Shown piece by piece: positions 1-11,379 of a DNA stretch of 64,000 nt. The stretch is from contig CM043944.1 of the NCBI GenBank assembly GCA_014529385.2, forward strand, positions 61,095,268-61,159,267. The letters run 5' to 3'. The stretch's first letter is position 1. Each line of letters starts with the position of its first letter. Origin of the DNA: Adiantum capillus-veneris. Taxonomy: Eukaryota; Streptophyta; Polypodiopsida; Polypodiales; Pteridaceae. The translations under genes and the position numbers were made by a program. The notes beneath the pieces were generated by a model. The model ran no database searches and had not been told where the DNA came from. It saw nothing but the letters and a program-made list of their open reading frames with translations.

Positions 1-1189
1 TGGGAAGGGAGTTTATCTTATTAAATATTTTTGAGAGCCGTAGAACACTAATTAAAAGAGGCCAAGAGTTTTTTGTCACGAACCCTTCATCAATGTATCC
101 ATGCTCTATTGCTTGGAGCTTGACCAAATAGGATATTTATTTGGACTACTTGGTCCTTGAAGAGCTTGAGAAGACATGCTCCTAAAGTTAAAATTGAGTC
201 TATGGGGAGTTGAAACCCAACTAGCCATACAGACGGATCAGCACAAGACTCCCCCCAAGCCACATGTTGTCAAAAGTTGACTCAGTTTCAACGACTACTA
301 CTAAATTACCACCTTTGCTGGAAAAAAAGACAGAGCTATCAGTGTGTAAGGCATCTAATAAGGGGAGCCTACAAAATGAAGATTGCATTTGGGATAGAGA
401 TATATGGGACAAATCATATGATCTTGAGCCTATCTTGTATCACCTATGTGAGCCATATGAATGGAATTAAATCCTTGCAACAATGAACGTTTGTGTTAAT
501 GAGTCTAAACCAAATAAATCTTGTGATGAAGAAGGATGTGGCATAATGCCTAAAATGCCAGTGACTTTAGATGAACTACATCACATTTGGGAGAAGACCA
601 TGAGTATTAAGACTCAAATGATGAAAAACTAGACATGGATCTATACATTCAAATATGTTGGGGACATGAGAAGTCCATTTTTTATTCATACATTTATGGG
701 GAAATTTCTTTAAACCACATTAGCTTTGAGACATGAAACAAACTACAAAACCCAATTGTCAAGCCAATTGATGAGGGAGTTTATTCAAACCTCATTATAT
801 TTGAGACATTCCCAAATCAACCCCTCAAATGGGAGATGGCCCATGAAGCTAGGGAAGTCCTTTGGCTTTTAGTACAATTCATTGGCCTCCATCTACACCA
901 CACAAATGCCACATGGAAGTCACATAATTTGGGACAAATGCACCATGAGTTGGTGCATAGAACAAAGATCATGCCTAGCAAACCTTTACTTGGTATTTGG
1001 ACTAAAGGTCAATTGCATAGAGACCACACTACCACACAGGCTATTCCACATAGGCTAATCAAGTCACACAAACTATATACACCACAAAGGCTACAAAATG
1101 TCTCAAAGGAATATGGTATCACACAGGTGAAATATCTCTCCCCTCAAACAAATAATCAATTTGAACCATGCGATCCCGACTATCCTAAA
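1..1189. other. Degenerate sequence, no supported gene
   Basis: No intact gene is seen. On the plus strand, 264-470 and 483-632 lie in the same frame and are separated by one TAA at 468-470; together they could be a decayed protein segment, but I recognise no family. A second open stretch (836-1231), rich in His and Thr, is also unrecognised. Given the reverse-strand gag remnant that follows, this is most likely old transposon sequence. Confidence 0.35.
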
Positions 1190-1960
1190 AAGACTATAAC
1201 AATGAGGTTGAGAATAATCCATATCCCCTAGATCATATCATTGTCACTGTAATCACCCTCGATAGTGTAAACATGGAGATTGCTCCCCTGCTTTTCATTG
1301 TCTTTTTCTTCTTCTTCAAATTTTGCAACATTGACTTCTCTCTTCTTCTTAAACCGGTTGCTACTCCTCCTATCGTTACAAAATCTAGTTGAACACTTGG
1401 CCGGTGGATGACACTTTTTGGCACTATGCAAACAAGATTTATTTTTGTATCAAACCTTGGAGATTCTCTTGGCTTGCCACACTTGTAACATTTATTTTTA
1501 TTGGATGAACTAGATAAATAAACAACTAAAGTTAATGAAAATGCAACTAAAGCTGATGAAGATGTAGCTAAAGCTCCTCCTCCATTAGAACTTGATTTTT
1601 TCAGTTACTTTGTATCTTCGTCTTGAATGAAATTGAGAACATGTTGAAATGATGGTGCGGTTTCCTTCTCCTCTAAAACTAAGACCATCTAATCAAAACA
1701 TATGGGGCAAAGCAATGAACTCAACTTCAACCTTATCTCCCTATGACGCCTCACATTAGGTGTATGTGAGTTGAAAGATGGTACTTTGACTATACTAACA
1801 ATGTCCTCCCCTTGAAATATAGTCAATTTGTACAAGTTTTTCTTGAGGCTTATTTTTCTTTCCTTGGTCTTGGAAACAAATATTTGTTTTACAATTTCCC
1901 ATGGTTTAACTTCTTTGGTGTAGACATCTATGAAACTCACTCATTATTGTCATGAAGAGA
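1190..1960 (-). pseudogene. Copia-like Gag remnant with two zinc-knuckle motifs
   Basis: Read on the minus strand from about 1940 down to 1228, this gives a Gag-like protein in several frames. It contains a helical segment around KKNLYKLTIFQGEDI, a segment around LEEKETAPSFQHVLNFIQ, a first knuckle beginning CYKCGK and a second of form CX2SX4HX4C (one Cys replaced by Ser) preceded by YKNK, then a Lys/Glu-rich tail. The order and wording match the plus-strand Gag at 12901-13612 (KRNLYKLTLIQGDDI, YKNKFC knuckle, acidic tail ending YVHVY against LHVYT here). That pairing supports UBN2-type copia Gag. Frameshifts and stops make it non-functional. No flanking LTR could be paired. Confidence 0.6.
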
Positions 1961-2369
1961 GGTGATGATTATTCGTAAAGCTTGCTCATTCTTGGTTTGA
2001 TTATGTGCTCTTTTTGTTTATCTAGTTTGGGTGCCTTCATTTGTGGATGGTTATCTAGGTGAAGCTGGTTTGGCAATGGACCACAACCTTTTCTTCATCT
2101 ATTGACCCCTCAACTTTGTCTGCCATGTATGAAATCACTCTTATCTGAACTTCTCTACTCTGTTTCCCTCATGACGTTAATGGAAAGCCTTATCATTTGA
2201 AACTGGTTCAAGGATAGTAGCTAACTCCATACAATAATATCACAATAGATAAAAAATGTTAGTGGTACAAGGATAGTGGCTAACTCCTTACAATAGTACA
2301 ATAGATAAAAAAGGTTACATATAAATACATTATTGTCCTTGGAAACAAATTATTTTATCTTTGAGTTGG
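1961..2369. other. Intergenic, nothing recognised
   Basis: AT-rich sequence with two short near-identical phrases about a tandem 'caaggatagt(a/g)gctaactcc' around 2212 and 2268. I see no gene, RNA or element boundary. Confidence 0.4.
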
Positions 2370-2391
2370 TTTTTTTTGGGGGGGGGGGGGG

Positions 2392-2451
<60 letters not shown>
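2370..2451. repeat. Composite T/G homopolymer and (AG)n microsatellite
   Basis: Eight T residues (2370-2377) run into about 17 G residues (2378-2394) and then about 28 AG dinucleotides up to 2450. The open frame across it is simply Glu-Arg repeats and is not a gene. Confidence 0.9.
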
Positions 2452-2453
<2 letters not shown>

Positions 2454-2486
2454 GAGATGAGGAGAATATTACTTAAACAATTATCC

Positions 2487-3557
2487 TTCATTGCTTTTGG
2501 TGTTCATATGGGAATTGCACTTGCTACTCTATATCTAATGGAAATAGCCACAAGAATGGTCTTTATTGGACCCGTCTACACTTTAGGGCCAACTGAAGTT
2601 GAGCTTGCATATGTGGTGTACTCCAGAAAGGGGACTCCTATGATGTGTGATATCCACACTAGATTTTGAGATGATCCAACCATTTAGATAGCTTTCCACC
2701 TATCATTCAAGCTATTACCATTACATACCCCTTTGTTAAGAAAACAGTTGTGCTCAGTTGCTATGTCATTAATATGCAATTCATAAATTCACAAAAGTAG
2801 AAGTTAAAATAATGTGTCATGGACATAATATATCAACACAAAATCTTGCAAATTGAAATAATATTTCCTTAAGTCACCCACATGCACTGCATATTCTAGT
2901 ATCCCATGCCACTAGAATAATCAATACATGTCATACCTTGATGTAACACGATATCATTGGTCACATTCAACATCTAGCAGCCAAGACTCATGAATACCAT
3001 ACCTATTTCATCATAATATCATTACCCTTCACTGCTTTTGGTGTTCATATGGGTATTGCACTTGCTGCTCTAGATCTAATGGAAATCGCCACAAGAATGG
3101 TCTTTGTTGGACCCGTCTACACTTTAGGGCCAACTGAAGTTGAGCTTGCATATGTGGTGTACTCCAAAAAGGGGACTCCTATGATGTGTGATATCCACCA
3201 CTAGATTTTGGGATGATCCAACCATTTATATAGCTTTCCACCTATCATTCAAGCTATTACCATTACATACCCCTTTGTTAAGAAAATAGTTGTGCTCAAT
3301 TGCTATGTCATTAATATGCAACTCATAAATTCACCAAAGGAGAAGTTAAAATAATGCTTCATGGACATAATACATCAACACAAAATCTTGCAAATTGAAA
3401 TAATCTTTCCTTAAGTCACCCACATGCATTGCATATTCTAGTATCCCATGCCACTAGAATAATCAAAACATGTCATACCTTGATGTAACACGATATCATT
3501 GGTCACATTCGCCATCTAGCAGCCAAGACTTATGAATACCATACCTATTTCATCACA
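2487..3557. repeat. Tandem duplication, unit about 541 bp
   Basis: Copy 1 spans about 2487-3014 and copy 2 about 3028-3557, offset 541 bp. Both begin near 'ttca(t/c)tgcttttggtgtt', share the block ending 'gggactcctatgatgtgtga' and the later block with 'tagtatcccatgccacta', and end near 'catacctatttcatca'. They differ by scattered substitutions and a one-base indel, so the duplication is not recent. Copy 1 has a 60-codon open stretch after the microsatellite, broken in copy 2 by the extra base, which argues against selection on it. Confidence 0.85.
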
Positions 3558-5601
3558 TTCACCATCTAACAATGTCGACCATGTGTGTATCAATCTAATC
3601 CAAATCTTTTTCATCATATACTCGAATAATCAAAACCACATGAATAGCAATGGTGGCAAAGCCACTGTAATAATACTTTATGATTGGTGTGACCTAAATT
3701 AGTAAATCAACATCAATGGGTTGTGCTACTTAAACCGACAAATCTACACTACTACAACCTCAATTGGAGAGTCTACACTAAGGTTGTGCTACCTAAACTG
3801 ACAAATATAAATTGAGGTCGTGTTTCTTAAATCGGTGAATGTGTACTGTAAGATTTACAATGCTTAAACTAGTAAATCAAAACAAGATAAAATTTATACT
3901 ATTTGAATAAAAAAATCTATATACTTGTGACCAACGGACCATGCATGGCATAAACTACTTTCTTAAGCACTTCAAAATTCTAGTGAGTTTCAATTGAAGA
4001 TAAACATGCAATCCTAATATCCATTAGAACGAATCACCCTTGCTTATCTATGCGGTATGACTTTACTCATATACTCTATACTTTGATAACAAAGTTGTTA
4101 AGGTGAATAATTATGCAATAAAATCACCAATAGGAATTGACTAGGTTTAGAAGGACTTATCATCCACTATAAGTTTAAAAGGACTTATCATTCAGTATAG
4201 ATCTCCAATCTCATTAAGTATGAGATTGGAGATTTATATCTCTCTTGTTGGCTTGAATCACATACCCAATTGAGCTTGAAGTAAACTTGCACAACTAAAA
4301 TTGACTACAAGCTTGTGCAAACGGTTGCAAGCAGCCTGGAAAATTCCTGCTTAATAGGAGTTATGCTTGGAGGCAACATGGCATGAAAACTCAGCTAGCG
4401 GATATGAAAAACAAAAAAAAAGCTTTGGTTGATAGAGTTTCACATCCGGTGGGGGGGCAATAGCGCGGTGTGGGAAAGCCTGCTTGAAGAAACGATAGCC
4501 CCCAGAGGGAAGTTTTCTACAAAAATTGCATCCGCTCAGGGAGCTAAAAACGGTGCTTGAACCCATCACCCACCAAGGTCAACACACTATGAATAGTAAG
4601 CTAGCCAAGGGAGACAGCCATGTTGGTTGTGAATTTGACCTGAAAATAAACTCTTTGAATCAATGCTCACATTAAAAGTTCATTAGAGGGATATTACAAA
4701 AGGGTGACACACGTACCAAATTTTTCATTGAAACTATCTTGGTGTAGCTATCTCCCAATTGAAGCAAGTGAGGGATCTATGAAAAGCTTGTGTTGAGGCC
4801 TTGACATAGGTGCAAATGAATGGTTGAAGTAGATGTGAGTTCATAGATCCAAAGTGCTTGATTTGTGGAGTGCATCGATCTTTTCAGATTGGCAATCGGA
4901 GTCCAAATGCCCGAGATATGGCCAGTCAAAGATTTACCAGGGGCTAGGTATGTGTCAATTTGACCGCATTGGTAGGTGTGCCATCATGATCATTTTGTGC
5001 AGTGTATGGGGTTAGCTCGAAGTGATAGGGTCTCAATCAAAGTTGCAATCAGAAAGATATGCCCGATCAAAGTTTGTGGATGCCGGCAATAAGGGAGAGT
5101 CTAATGTTTTTTCCTGTTTTGGAGCTCGCCATTCAAGGCCATTGGGAGGTCATAATGCAAAGCCGAGGTGTACAACCTAAGTGGGAGATACAAGCTTTTG
5201 ATAGAGCCTTATTGCTTGGCCAATGGATCGGTGAGTAGGAAATGAGAACAATCCAAAGGTGGTGCAAAAATGATTTTTTTGAGGCTTTGTCATGAGCGTC
5301 TTTTGAGCGCTTTAAGGGGTGTACTTCTTGAGGCAATGCCACGTAGCATCTAGGTGAACCCACATGCACGGCGCCATGGGTTTTGATGAGGTATAAGTAG
5401 CACATGGGGGTCCTCCCATAAGCATAAAAGAGAGGGGGAGAGAGCTCCCTCGAGGCAAGCTACAGTGTGGGCGCTACGTGTGGTGTTGCTGGCGGTGGCG
5501 CCCTCTGTCATAGTCAGTGGTGGTTGGTGTGGTGCTACTGTCAACCGTTGGTGGCTCAAATTTGGTGCCTACTTGGGTGCATTCACACAGGGTCCCAAGC
5601 C

Positions 5602-5603
<2 letters not shown>
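3558..5603. other. Intergenic, nothing recognised
   Basis: No coding region, element end or RNA gene that I can support. Short phrases recur near 3700-3850 (lines about 'aaatc(a/t)acac' and 'ttgtgctac(t/c)taaac'), suggesting old local duplications. Confidence 0.4.
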
Positions 5604-5632
<29 letters not shown>

Positions 5633-5675
5633 CCACCCACGATATCACTAGTGCTCGGGGTGAAGGGGTAGGCTC

Positions 5676-5763
<88 letters not shown>
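5604..5763. repeat. C homopolymer and long (GA)n microsatellite
   Basis: A C run of about 24 bases (5604-5627) is followed 50 bp later by about 43 GA dinucleotides (5678-5763). Long Ser/Leu or Pro open frames over it are artefacts of simple sequence. Confidence 0.9.
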
Positions 5764-5766
<3 letters not shown>

Positions 5767-6439
5767 GGGGACCGGCTAAGAGGCACCACCCTCTGAAAAG
5801 AGATGATTCCCGTGCAAAATACTAAAAAAAGAGAGGACACTTGTCCGATTGAGCAAAAAATACAAAAAATGGACGAACCTCCCCTATAAGGAGCACTTTT
5901 TGTATAGTTTAAGGCCTTTTGGCCTGCATGTATGCAAGGAGCTAAGGAACTGGGTTTTTTGTGTAGCTTTCTACAGATGTGTGTGCTTGTAGAATCTGAA
6001 GGAAAGAGAGAGGTTTCTTTGACTGGCCACCAAGTGGGTGAGCCCCAAAGATTGTAAGAGAGCATGTGTGTGGTGTTTTTTGCATCATTTCCCCTACCCC
6101 CTTCTCTACTTCTCCAGAGAGTGAGAGTGAGGTGTTGTGTGTGGCAGTGGTTTGTGGATTGAAATGAGCTGTGAAATATGTGTGGGTGGCTAATCTCGGC
6201 AAGTGTAAGTGTGCATTGATTTGTGTGCAAATGATGGTTTGCAATTGAAAAGTGTGATATACTTGAAGGTGTTTTCGAGAGGACAGGGGTGTTGTGAATG
6301 CCTCGGAGTAGTAGATATATTTGAAATGAGATAGGGTGTGAAAGACAAAAGGACGAGGATGAATTTAGAAAGAATTGCATCCATTGGGTATCAAGTGAGA
6401 CTGAAGTAGCTAGAAATAGAAACACATATTGTCCGCTTT
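5764..6439. other. Intergenic, nothing recognised
   Basis: G/T-rich plus strand with no supported gene. A long reverse open frame here is continuous with the GA repeat and has no recognisable motif. Confidence 0.35.
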
Positions 6440-6779
6440 TGAATGATTCAATGATCAAATTCTCCTAATGGTTGATGAGAAATTTAACTCCATTAAGGAT
6501 GAAGTTTTTAGGCAGACTATGCTCATCTTGATAACTATGGGGCAAAGATATAAACATAGACTAGTGATATTTAGGTGGTTTGATCTAGAGAAGAGTGAAA
6601 CAAAAAATGGAAGGTTTATGGGGATGGTGATCAAAGGAATCACAAAGAACATGAATATGATGATGATGAACACAGTGATCGGAGTAGGAAGGATTGAGAT
6701 GATAGAAACCCTAGTTCTTCAATAGAACATCAATCAAATCAACAACTCATGGATCATGGCTACTTTGTGCAGGTTGTGG
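6440..6779 (+). pseudogene. Asp/His/Arg-rich coding remnant, copy 1
   Basis: In one frame 6620-6740 reads as a charged tail of the form HKEHEYDDDEHSDRSRKD, a stop, then DDRNPSSSIEHQ. The same order (HNEHDDDDEWRDWSRRDRDD, PRSSKEHQ) is found at about 14340-14450, so both descend from one coding sequence. The open frames in other registers are shadows. The function is unknown; a transposon Gag tail is one possibility. It ends directly before the LTR-like start at 6780. Confidence 0.35.
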
Positions 6780-6823
6780 TTGTTGGAATTATGGCCTTTG
6801 GCCTAGACCTCACAAATATTACT

Positions 6824-7118
6824 AAGACCCCTCTACCAATAGTGTGGGAGGAAAGGGGATTGAAAAATTCAATGGGAAGGGTTTCCATACCTCGCAAACC
6901 AAACTGTGAGGTTACCTCATGCGCAAGCAATTATGGTCTTTTCTTAAACCATAGGTATCTTAACCATCCACAACTAAAGGCACACTCACAAGAGCCCAGA
7001 TAGCATAAATTCGGGCCAAAGACGAATAGGCTCTTGGCTGAATTATCACTTCATTGCATGATAATTACGTGCACTTTAGTGACAATTTCACAATGACCAT
7101 CCAAACATGGACCATTTT
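6824..7118 (+). pseudogene. 5' fragment of copia-like gag
   Basis: Just before the Ty3 insertion one frame reads TMTIQTWTI and continues after it as LEGNFGAKQK, like the 'AW(D)IL' plus 'F' segment of UBN2 Gag proteins. Upstream, a second frame reads RLLAELSLHCMIITCTLV, resembling the preceding helix of the same domain. Frameshifts are present. The 5 bases ATTTT at 7114-7118 are repeated at 12901-12905 as the target-site duplication. Confidence 0.45.
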
Positions 7119-7278
7119 TGTCAGGACAAGGGCAAGGCTAGGGAGTTACGGACTACAGCCAGGGGCCAGGCTAGGCAATGTGGACAAAGGATCCGTCTAG
7201 GGAAAGAGGCTAGGAGCCTACCTTTATAATAAGAGGTTGGGAGGAGGATCTCAAGGTCTAGCTACCCTAGGCTTTACA
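7119..7278 (+). repeat. 5' LTR of the Ty3 element at 7119
   Basis: 160 bp, starting TGTCAGGACAAGG and ending GGCTTTACA. It matches the 3' LTR except for substitutions and about 10 bp (a repeated 'cggactacgg' in the 3' copy). A TATA-like 'ctttataata' lies at 7222-7231. PBS-like sequence begins at 7279. Confidence 0.92.
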
Positions 7279-8063
7279 CTGGTATCAAGAGCCAATCCCT
7301 TCTTTGGGGGAAAAAGGCATGGTGCTTCTTTTCTAAGCCTCTTGCATGTTGCATGCCATGAAGCTTCTCTCTTCCCAAGGGGGGAAGGACGCCGAAGTTC
7401 CAGAGCGTGTGCAAAGCCTCTTGAGGCGTGGAGGGACGTGCATTCAACCTCACCCAAAGAACGCACAGCCAAGCTTGGATTGTGCGCATTGGACAGGCCA
7501 GCAAAACCCGTCATCACGGGCACCAACTCGCTCGGGCCACAGAGTGTGCACTCTCTCTCTTTCTCCCTCTTGCTCGCAGTCGAGCCCGCTATTGCCATCA
7601 CCACTGCTTGGAAAAATTGGGACTCGCCATATTAGGGCCACCCAAAAACATTAGGGAAAAACTCCAATAACCCTTGGAGCAAGTGCCCACGGTGATCGCA
7701 GCTTTTGAAGGCACACTTGGCTACCATCGGCAAAGGGCCGGGCAATTAGCAGTCGACACTTCCCTGCATACAACAATTAGCAAGTCGACAATTCCCTGCG
7801 TAGTTGACAATTTTGAAATTTGATCCATTGGCGACAGTATCCATAGAGCCGATTGCACTAAAGAAATCACCAATTGCAATCGACTCGACTACGACGTGTC
7901 CAAGCAGGTTACGTGCACGGGTGGATTTACGAGTTGATTACAGCTTTGACAACCAACGTAATCAGCACGGCTAATTACCATTTGCGGTGCATACTACGGC
8001 TACGGGATTGTTTTTCGAATCAAGGTATTCTTCTTTCTCTTTCTTACACTGCACGGTGTTGCC
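7279..8063 (+). other. Leader of the Ty3 element
   Basis: From the primer-binding site (about 7280-7293) to the presumed gag start. Open frames here are in GC-rich non-conserved sequence and I see no protein family. The leader probably carries packaging signals, but none is identifiable by eye. Confidence 0.5.
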
Positions 8064-8897
8064 ATGGATTCAGATATCAATATGACCTTTGATTTCGAGC
8101 ATCATACGACTGATGCTCCCCATGATGGCTCGTGGCCGGATACTCTCATAGAGGGTGCCCGCGATGCTACGAGAGGTGATGAGGCTTATGAATTGCTCGA
8201 TATTCAAAAATTTCATGCACTTCAGACACACATCTCCGTAATGGAAGGAAATCTTGCATCTTTAAATAAAAATGTCACTAAACTATCTACGTTAGTGATA
8301 CAATTTTATGCAGCAGTAGGCCAAGGGCCTTGTTGACACACACATGCATGAGCACACTGCCAATCAGGGGCAAGGCCCTTATGATCATGGACAAGGTCCA
8401 TCTCCGGATTCTTTGCACACTCTCACTGCAAAGGAGGTGGACGGGTTGTTGAAAAATGCCAAACCACCGACTTTTAAGGGAGAGGACAGAGATTGCAATA
8501 AGGATGCAGTGAATATCTTTCTCAGGAAGTGCAAACAAGTCTGACTCTGGAAGGCAAGGCCTACAAATGGTGGATGTCTCTCAAGGAGGAGAATATCATA
8601 CCATAGAGTTCGGCAACCTTTGAGGCTATGTTTCGAAAAGAATTTTTGCCTACAAATGAGGCATATAAAAATTAGACTGCTTGGGACACGTGTTCCATGC
8701 GCCAACACCCTTCATTGCTTGAATATATCTCTCACTATCAGGATGTTATCCGCAAGTTGGAAGGCCTAGACACCTTTCAACAAGTGCAAGGGTTTATCCG
8801 CGGTTTGACACTCGAGCTTAAGAAGCACGTCAAGACTCAGGACCCTAAAACACTTGAGGAGGCCATAGTGAAAGCACACATTCATTATGATCCATAG
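8064..8897 (+). pseudogene. gag of the Ty3 element at 7119
   Basis: Starts at ATG 8064 and runs through several frames. A helical segment (ALQTHISVMEGNLASLNKNV) is followed by a capsid-like core with AKPPTFKGEDRD, LEGKAYKWWMSL, FEAMFRKEFLP and LLEYISHYQDVIRKLEGLD, all typical of the retrotransposon Gag domain. It ends in DP followed by two TAG codons (8895-8900) where the frame suggests two Gln codons. Frameshifts occur near 8336 and 8545. Confidence 0.8.
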
Positions 8898-8952
8898 TAG
8901 CCAATTCTGAAGCAGCAAAAAAACCCAAGGGGTCTCATGGTCCTCTCTCTCT

Positions 8953-9492
8953 TGAGGACTTTGATAAGGCTAAAAAAGAGAAGTTATGTTTTCAATGCTT
9001 GGGAAGTGGCCATGGCAAAAAGGATTGTCCCAAGGGGAAATCTGCTGCTCATGGCAAGGGGAAAGCAGTGCACACGGTGCAGATGCTGCCTCTTGAGTCT
9101 TCCTCACGATTCTCTACGGTGGAAGTAACACACATCGAGGTGGTGCATGAATGTTGTATTACAGCTTCCATGTGGCAACAGACCTTCGGTCCACATGAGT
9201 TAGTGCGTCTGCATGGATCTCTACAAGGGCACAAGGTGCGCATCTTGGTAGATGACGGTGCCACTCACAATTTTATTAATTATGCATTAGTGAAAAAACT
9301 CAAATTGCCCCAAACTCCGAGTTCCCACCACTACAAGTTAGCAATGATGAATGGTTATGATGCCAAAATATGGGATACTCAAGTTCGAGCTGTACCATTG
9401 GAAATACAAGGCTATTTCACATCCTTGGATTTTCAGATTATGAACATGGAGAGGGCAGATGTGGTACTTGGTAGGAATGATTGCATAGCCTA
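8953..9492 (+). pseudogene. Zinc knuckle and aspartic protease of the Ty3 element
   Basis: A perfect CX2CX4HX4C knuckle (CFQCLGSGHGKKDC) lies at 8987-9028. About 75 codons later the protease active-site region reads ILVDDGATHNFI (9251-9259 encode D-D-G); the usual residue between the Asp and Gly is Ser or Thr, so the catalytic triplet is altered. A later DVVLGRN matches the second conserved protease motif. A stop at 9490-9492 and a frame change lead into RT. Confidence 0.85.
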
Positions 9493-10455
9493 GGACCATC
9501 ACTGAAGTGTAGCTACAAGCACAATAGCTTGATGTTTGAATCCCATGGTGCACATGTGTTGTTGTTAGGAGAGAAGGATGTGCCCTCCTCACCACTGATA
9601 TGTACAGCCGAGCTTATGCAGCTCGTTTCTAATAATGAAATAGATAAAGTTTTCTTGTGTTACTCATTGTCTCATTTTCTTTCCAATATTGAATCTGTTG
9701 AACATTCCTCAACGCCGCATGCTTCTCTCTCATATCTTCCACCAACGGCTACTTCTCAACAAGCAAAGGTTGCTAGTGATTTAACAAATTTATTAAAGGA
9801 ATTTCACGATGTTTTTCCTAATGATTTGCCATCAGGATTACCGCCGACACGATCGGTGCAACATAGCATTGATGTGGTTGTTGCAGGCAGTAAACCAATA
9901 AGTAAACCACCCTACCGAATGAGTTATTCTGAAGCTACTGAGGTGGAACGTGAGCTTTCTGACTATCTTAGCAGAGGGTTTATCCAACCCAGTTCTTCAC
10001 CATGGGCTTCTCCTATCCTATTAGTGAAGAAAAAAGATGGTAGTATGCGCATGTGCTTAGACTACCGTGGCTTAAATGCGGTTACTGTTAAGAACAAGTA
10101 CCCATTGCCACGCGTGGATGAGTTGTTTGACAACCTCACTCATGCTCGTATTTTTACAAAAATAGACTTGCGATCGGGTTATCACCAAGTACATATTCGA
10201 CTTGCTGATATACCCAAAACTGCATTCCGAACAAGGTTTGGACACTACGAGGTTTTGGTTATGCCTTTTGGGTTAACCAATGCGCCCGCAACATTCATGA
10301 CCCTTATGGATAGTGTCTTGAAACCGTACTTGGGACAAATTTGTAAACCGTACTTGGGCAAATTTGTCATCGTTTTTCTCGATGACATTCTGCTATACAA
10401 TGCTTTTGAGGAAGAACACTTACAACATCTGAGGCAGGTGTTCGAATCGTTATGA
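9481..10455 (+). pseudogene. Reverse transcriptase of the Ty3 element
   Basis: An open frame of 324 codons covers the fingers and palm of a Ty3 [68 protein letters not shown] and the catalytic FLDDIL (10375-10386). Just before the catalytic motif, 10321-10344 is a 24-bp direct duplication adding eight residues in frame (KPYLGQIC then KPYLGKF). A TGA at 10453-10455, where the frame suggests Arg, ends it. Confidence 0.92.
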
Positions 10456-11160
10456 ACAAATCAATTATATGCCAAAGAATCCAAGTGTGATTTTCTATAG
10501 GAGGAAATTCACTATCTTGGGCATGTTATTTCAGTTACTAGGCTACACATGGATCAATCCAAAGTGGATACCATTCGGCGGTGGCCTTTTCCTAAAAATA
10601 TGGAAGAGTTACAGATTTTCTTGGGATTTGCAGGTTTTTATCGAAGGTTCGTTAAAAACTATGCTAATATTGTTGTTCCCATGACGGACCAACTGAAAGG
10701 CAAAGGCAAGACCTTTCAGTGGGGGACCGCTAAGTAGCATAGTTTTGATGCGCTCAAGGATGCATTAGCTACAACTCCTATTCTAGCTATTGTAGATCCT
10801 TTGAAACCATTTGTTTTGGAAACGGATGCCAGTGACCATGCTATTGGAGTAGTCATGCTACAAAAAGGGTGGCCAATTGCATTTGAAAGCAAGAAGCTTG
10901 ATTCAGCACAAAGAATTATTCTGCGTATGAACGCGAACTCTATGCAATAGTGTCTGCCTTGAAGACATGGAGACATTATTTGTATGGTGCTCAATTTGAG
11001 ATTGTGTTTGACCATGAAAGCATTAAATGGTTTACACGACAAACCGATTTGAAGGGTCAAAAAGCCAGGTGGGCTGAGATCCTTCAGGAGTATGACGCCA
11101 AGCTCCGGTATCGTAAAGGATGATACAATGTGGTAGTTGATGCTCTTAGTCGGATGCCTA
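10456..11160 (+). pseudogene. RT thumb and RNase H of the Ty3 element
   Basis: After the TGA the same protein continues with NQLYAKESKCDFL, a TAG where Gln is expected, EEIHYLGHVIS, IFLGFAGFYRRFVKNY and then RNase H (VLETDASDHAIGVVMLQKGWPIAFESKKL; YAIVSALKTWRHYLYGAQFEI; VVVDALSRMPK). At least one frameshift (near 10910) and several stops interrupt it. The Asp of ETDASD is retained. Confidence 0.85.
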
Positions 11161-11379
11161 AGATCAATTTTCTTTTTGTCCACAGAACTTCGTAGTGAAT
11201 TTTTGGATTCTCTGAAGGGCAAATATGAGCATGATGACGCATATTCCACAATGTGGAGCCATATGCAAATGAGGGATCCTTCTCACTCCAATGCTGATAG
11301 TGTATTGTTAACCTCCACACACAGTTCTCCTCTGTCGGTGATGAACTACAACGATGGAAGAATTTTACCATCGACAATG

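Noticed and set aside
2361-2669. Plus-strand frame with an Arg-Glu tract
   Set aside because: Simple repeat followed by a segment broken in the tandem copy at 3028-3200.
5583-6458. Reverse-strand open frame of 291 codons
   Set aside because: Its length comes from the GA repeat read as Ser-Leu; the rest shows no motif or homologue I recognise.
7237-7670. Overlapping open frames after the Ty3 5' LTR
   Set aside because: GC-rich leader sequence; four frames are open on both strands and none matches a family.
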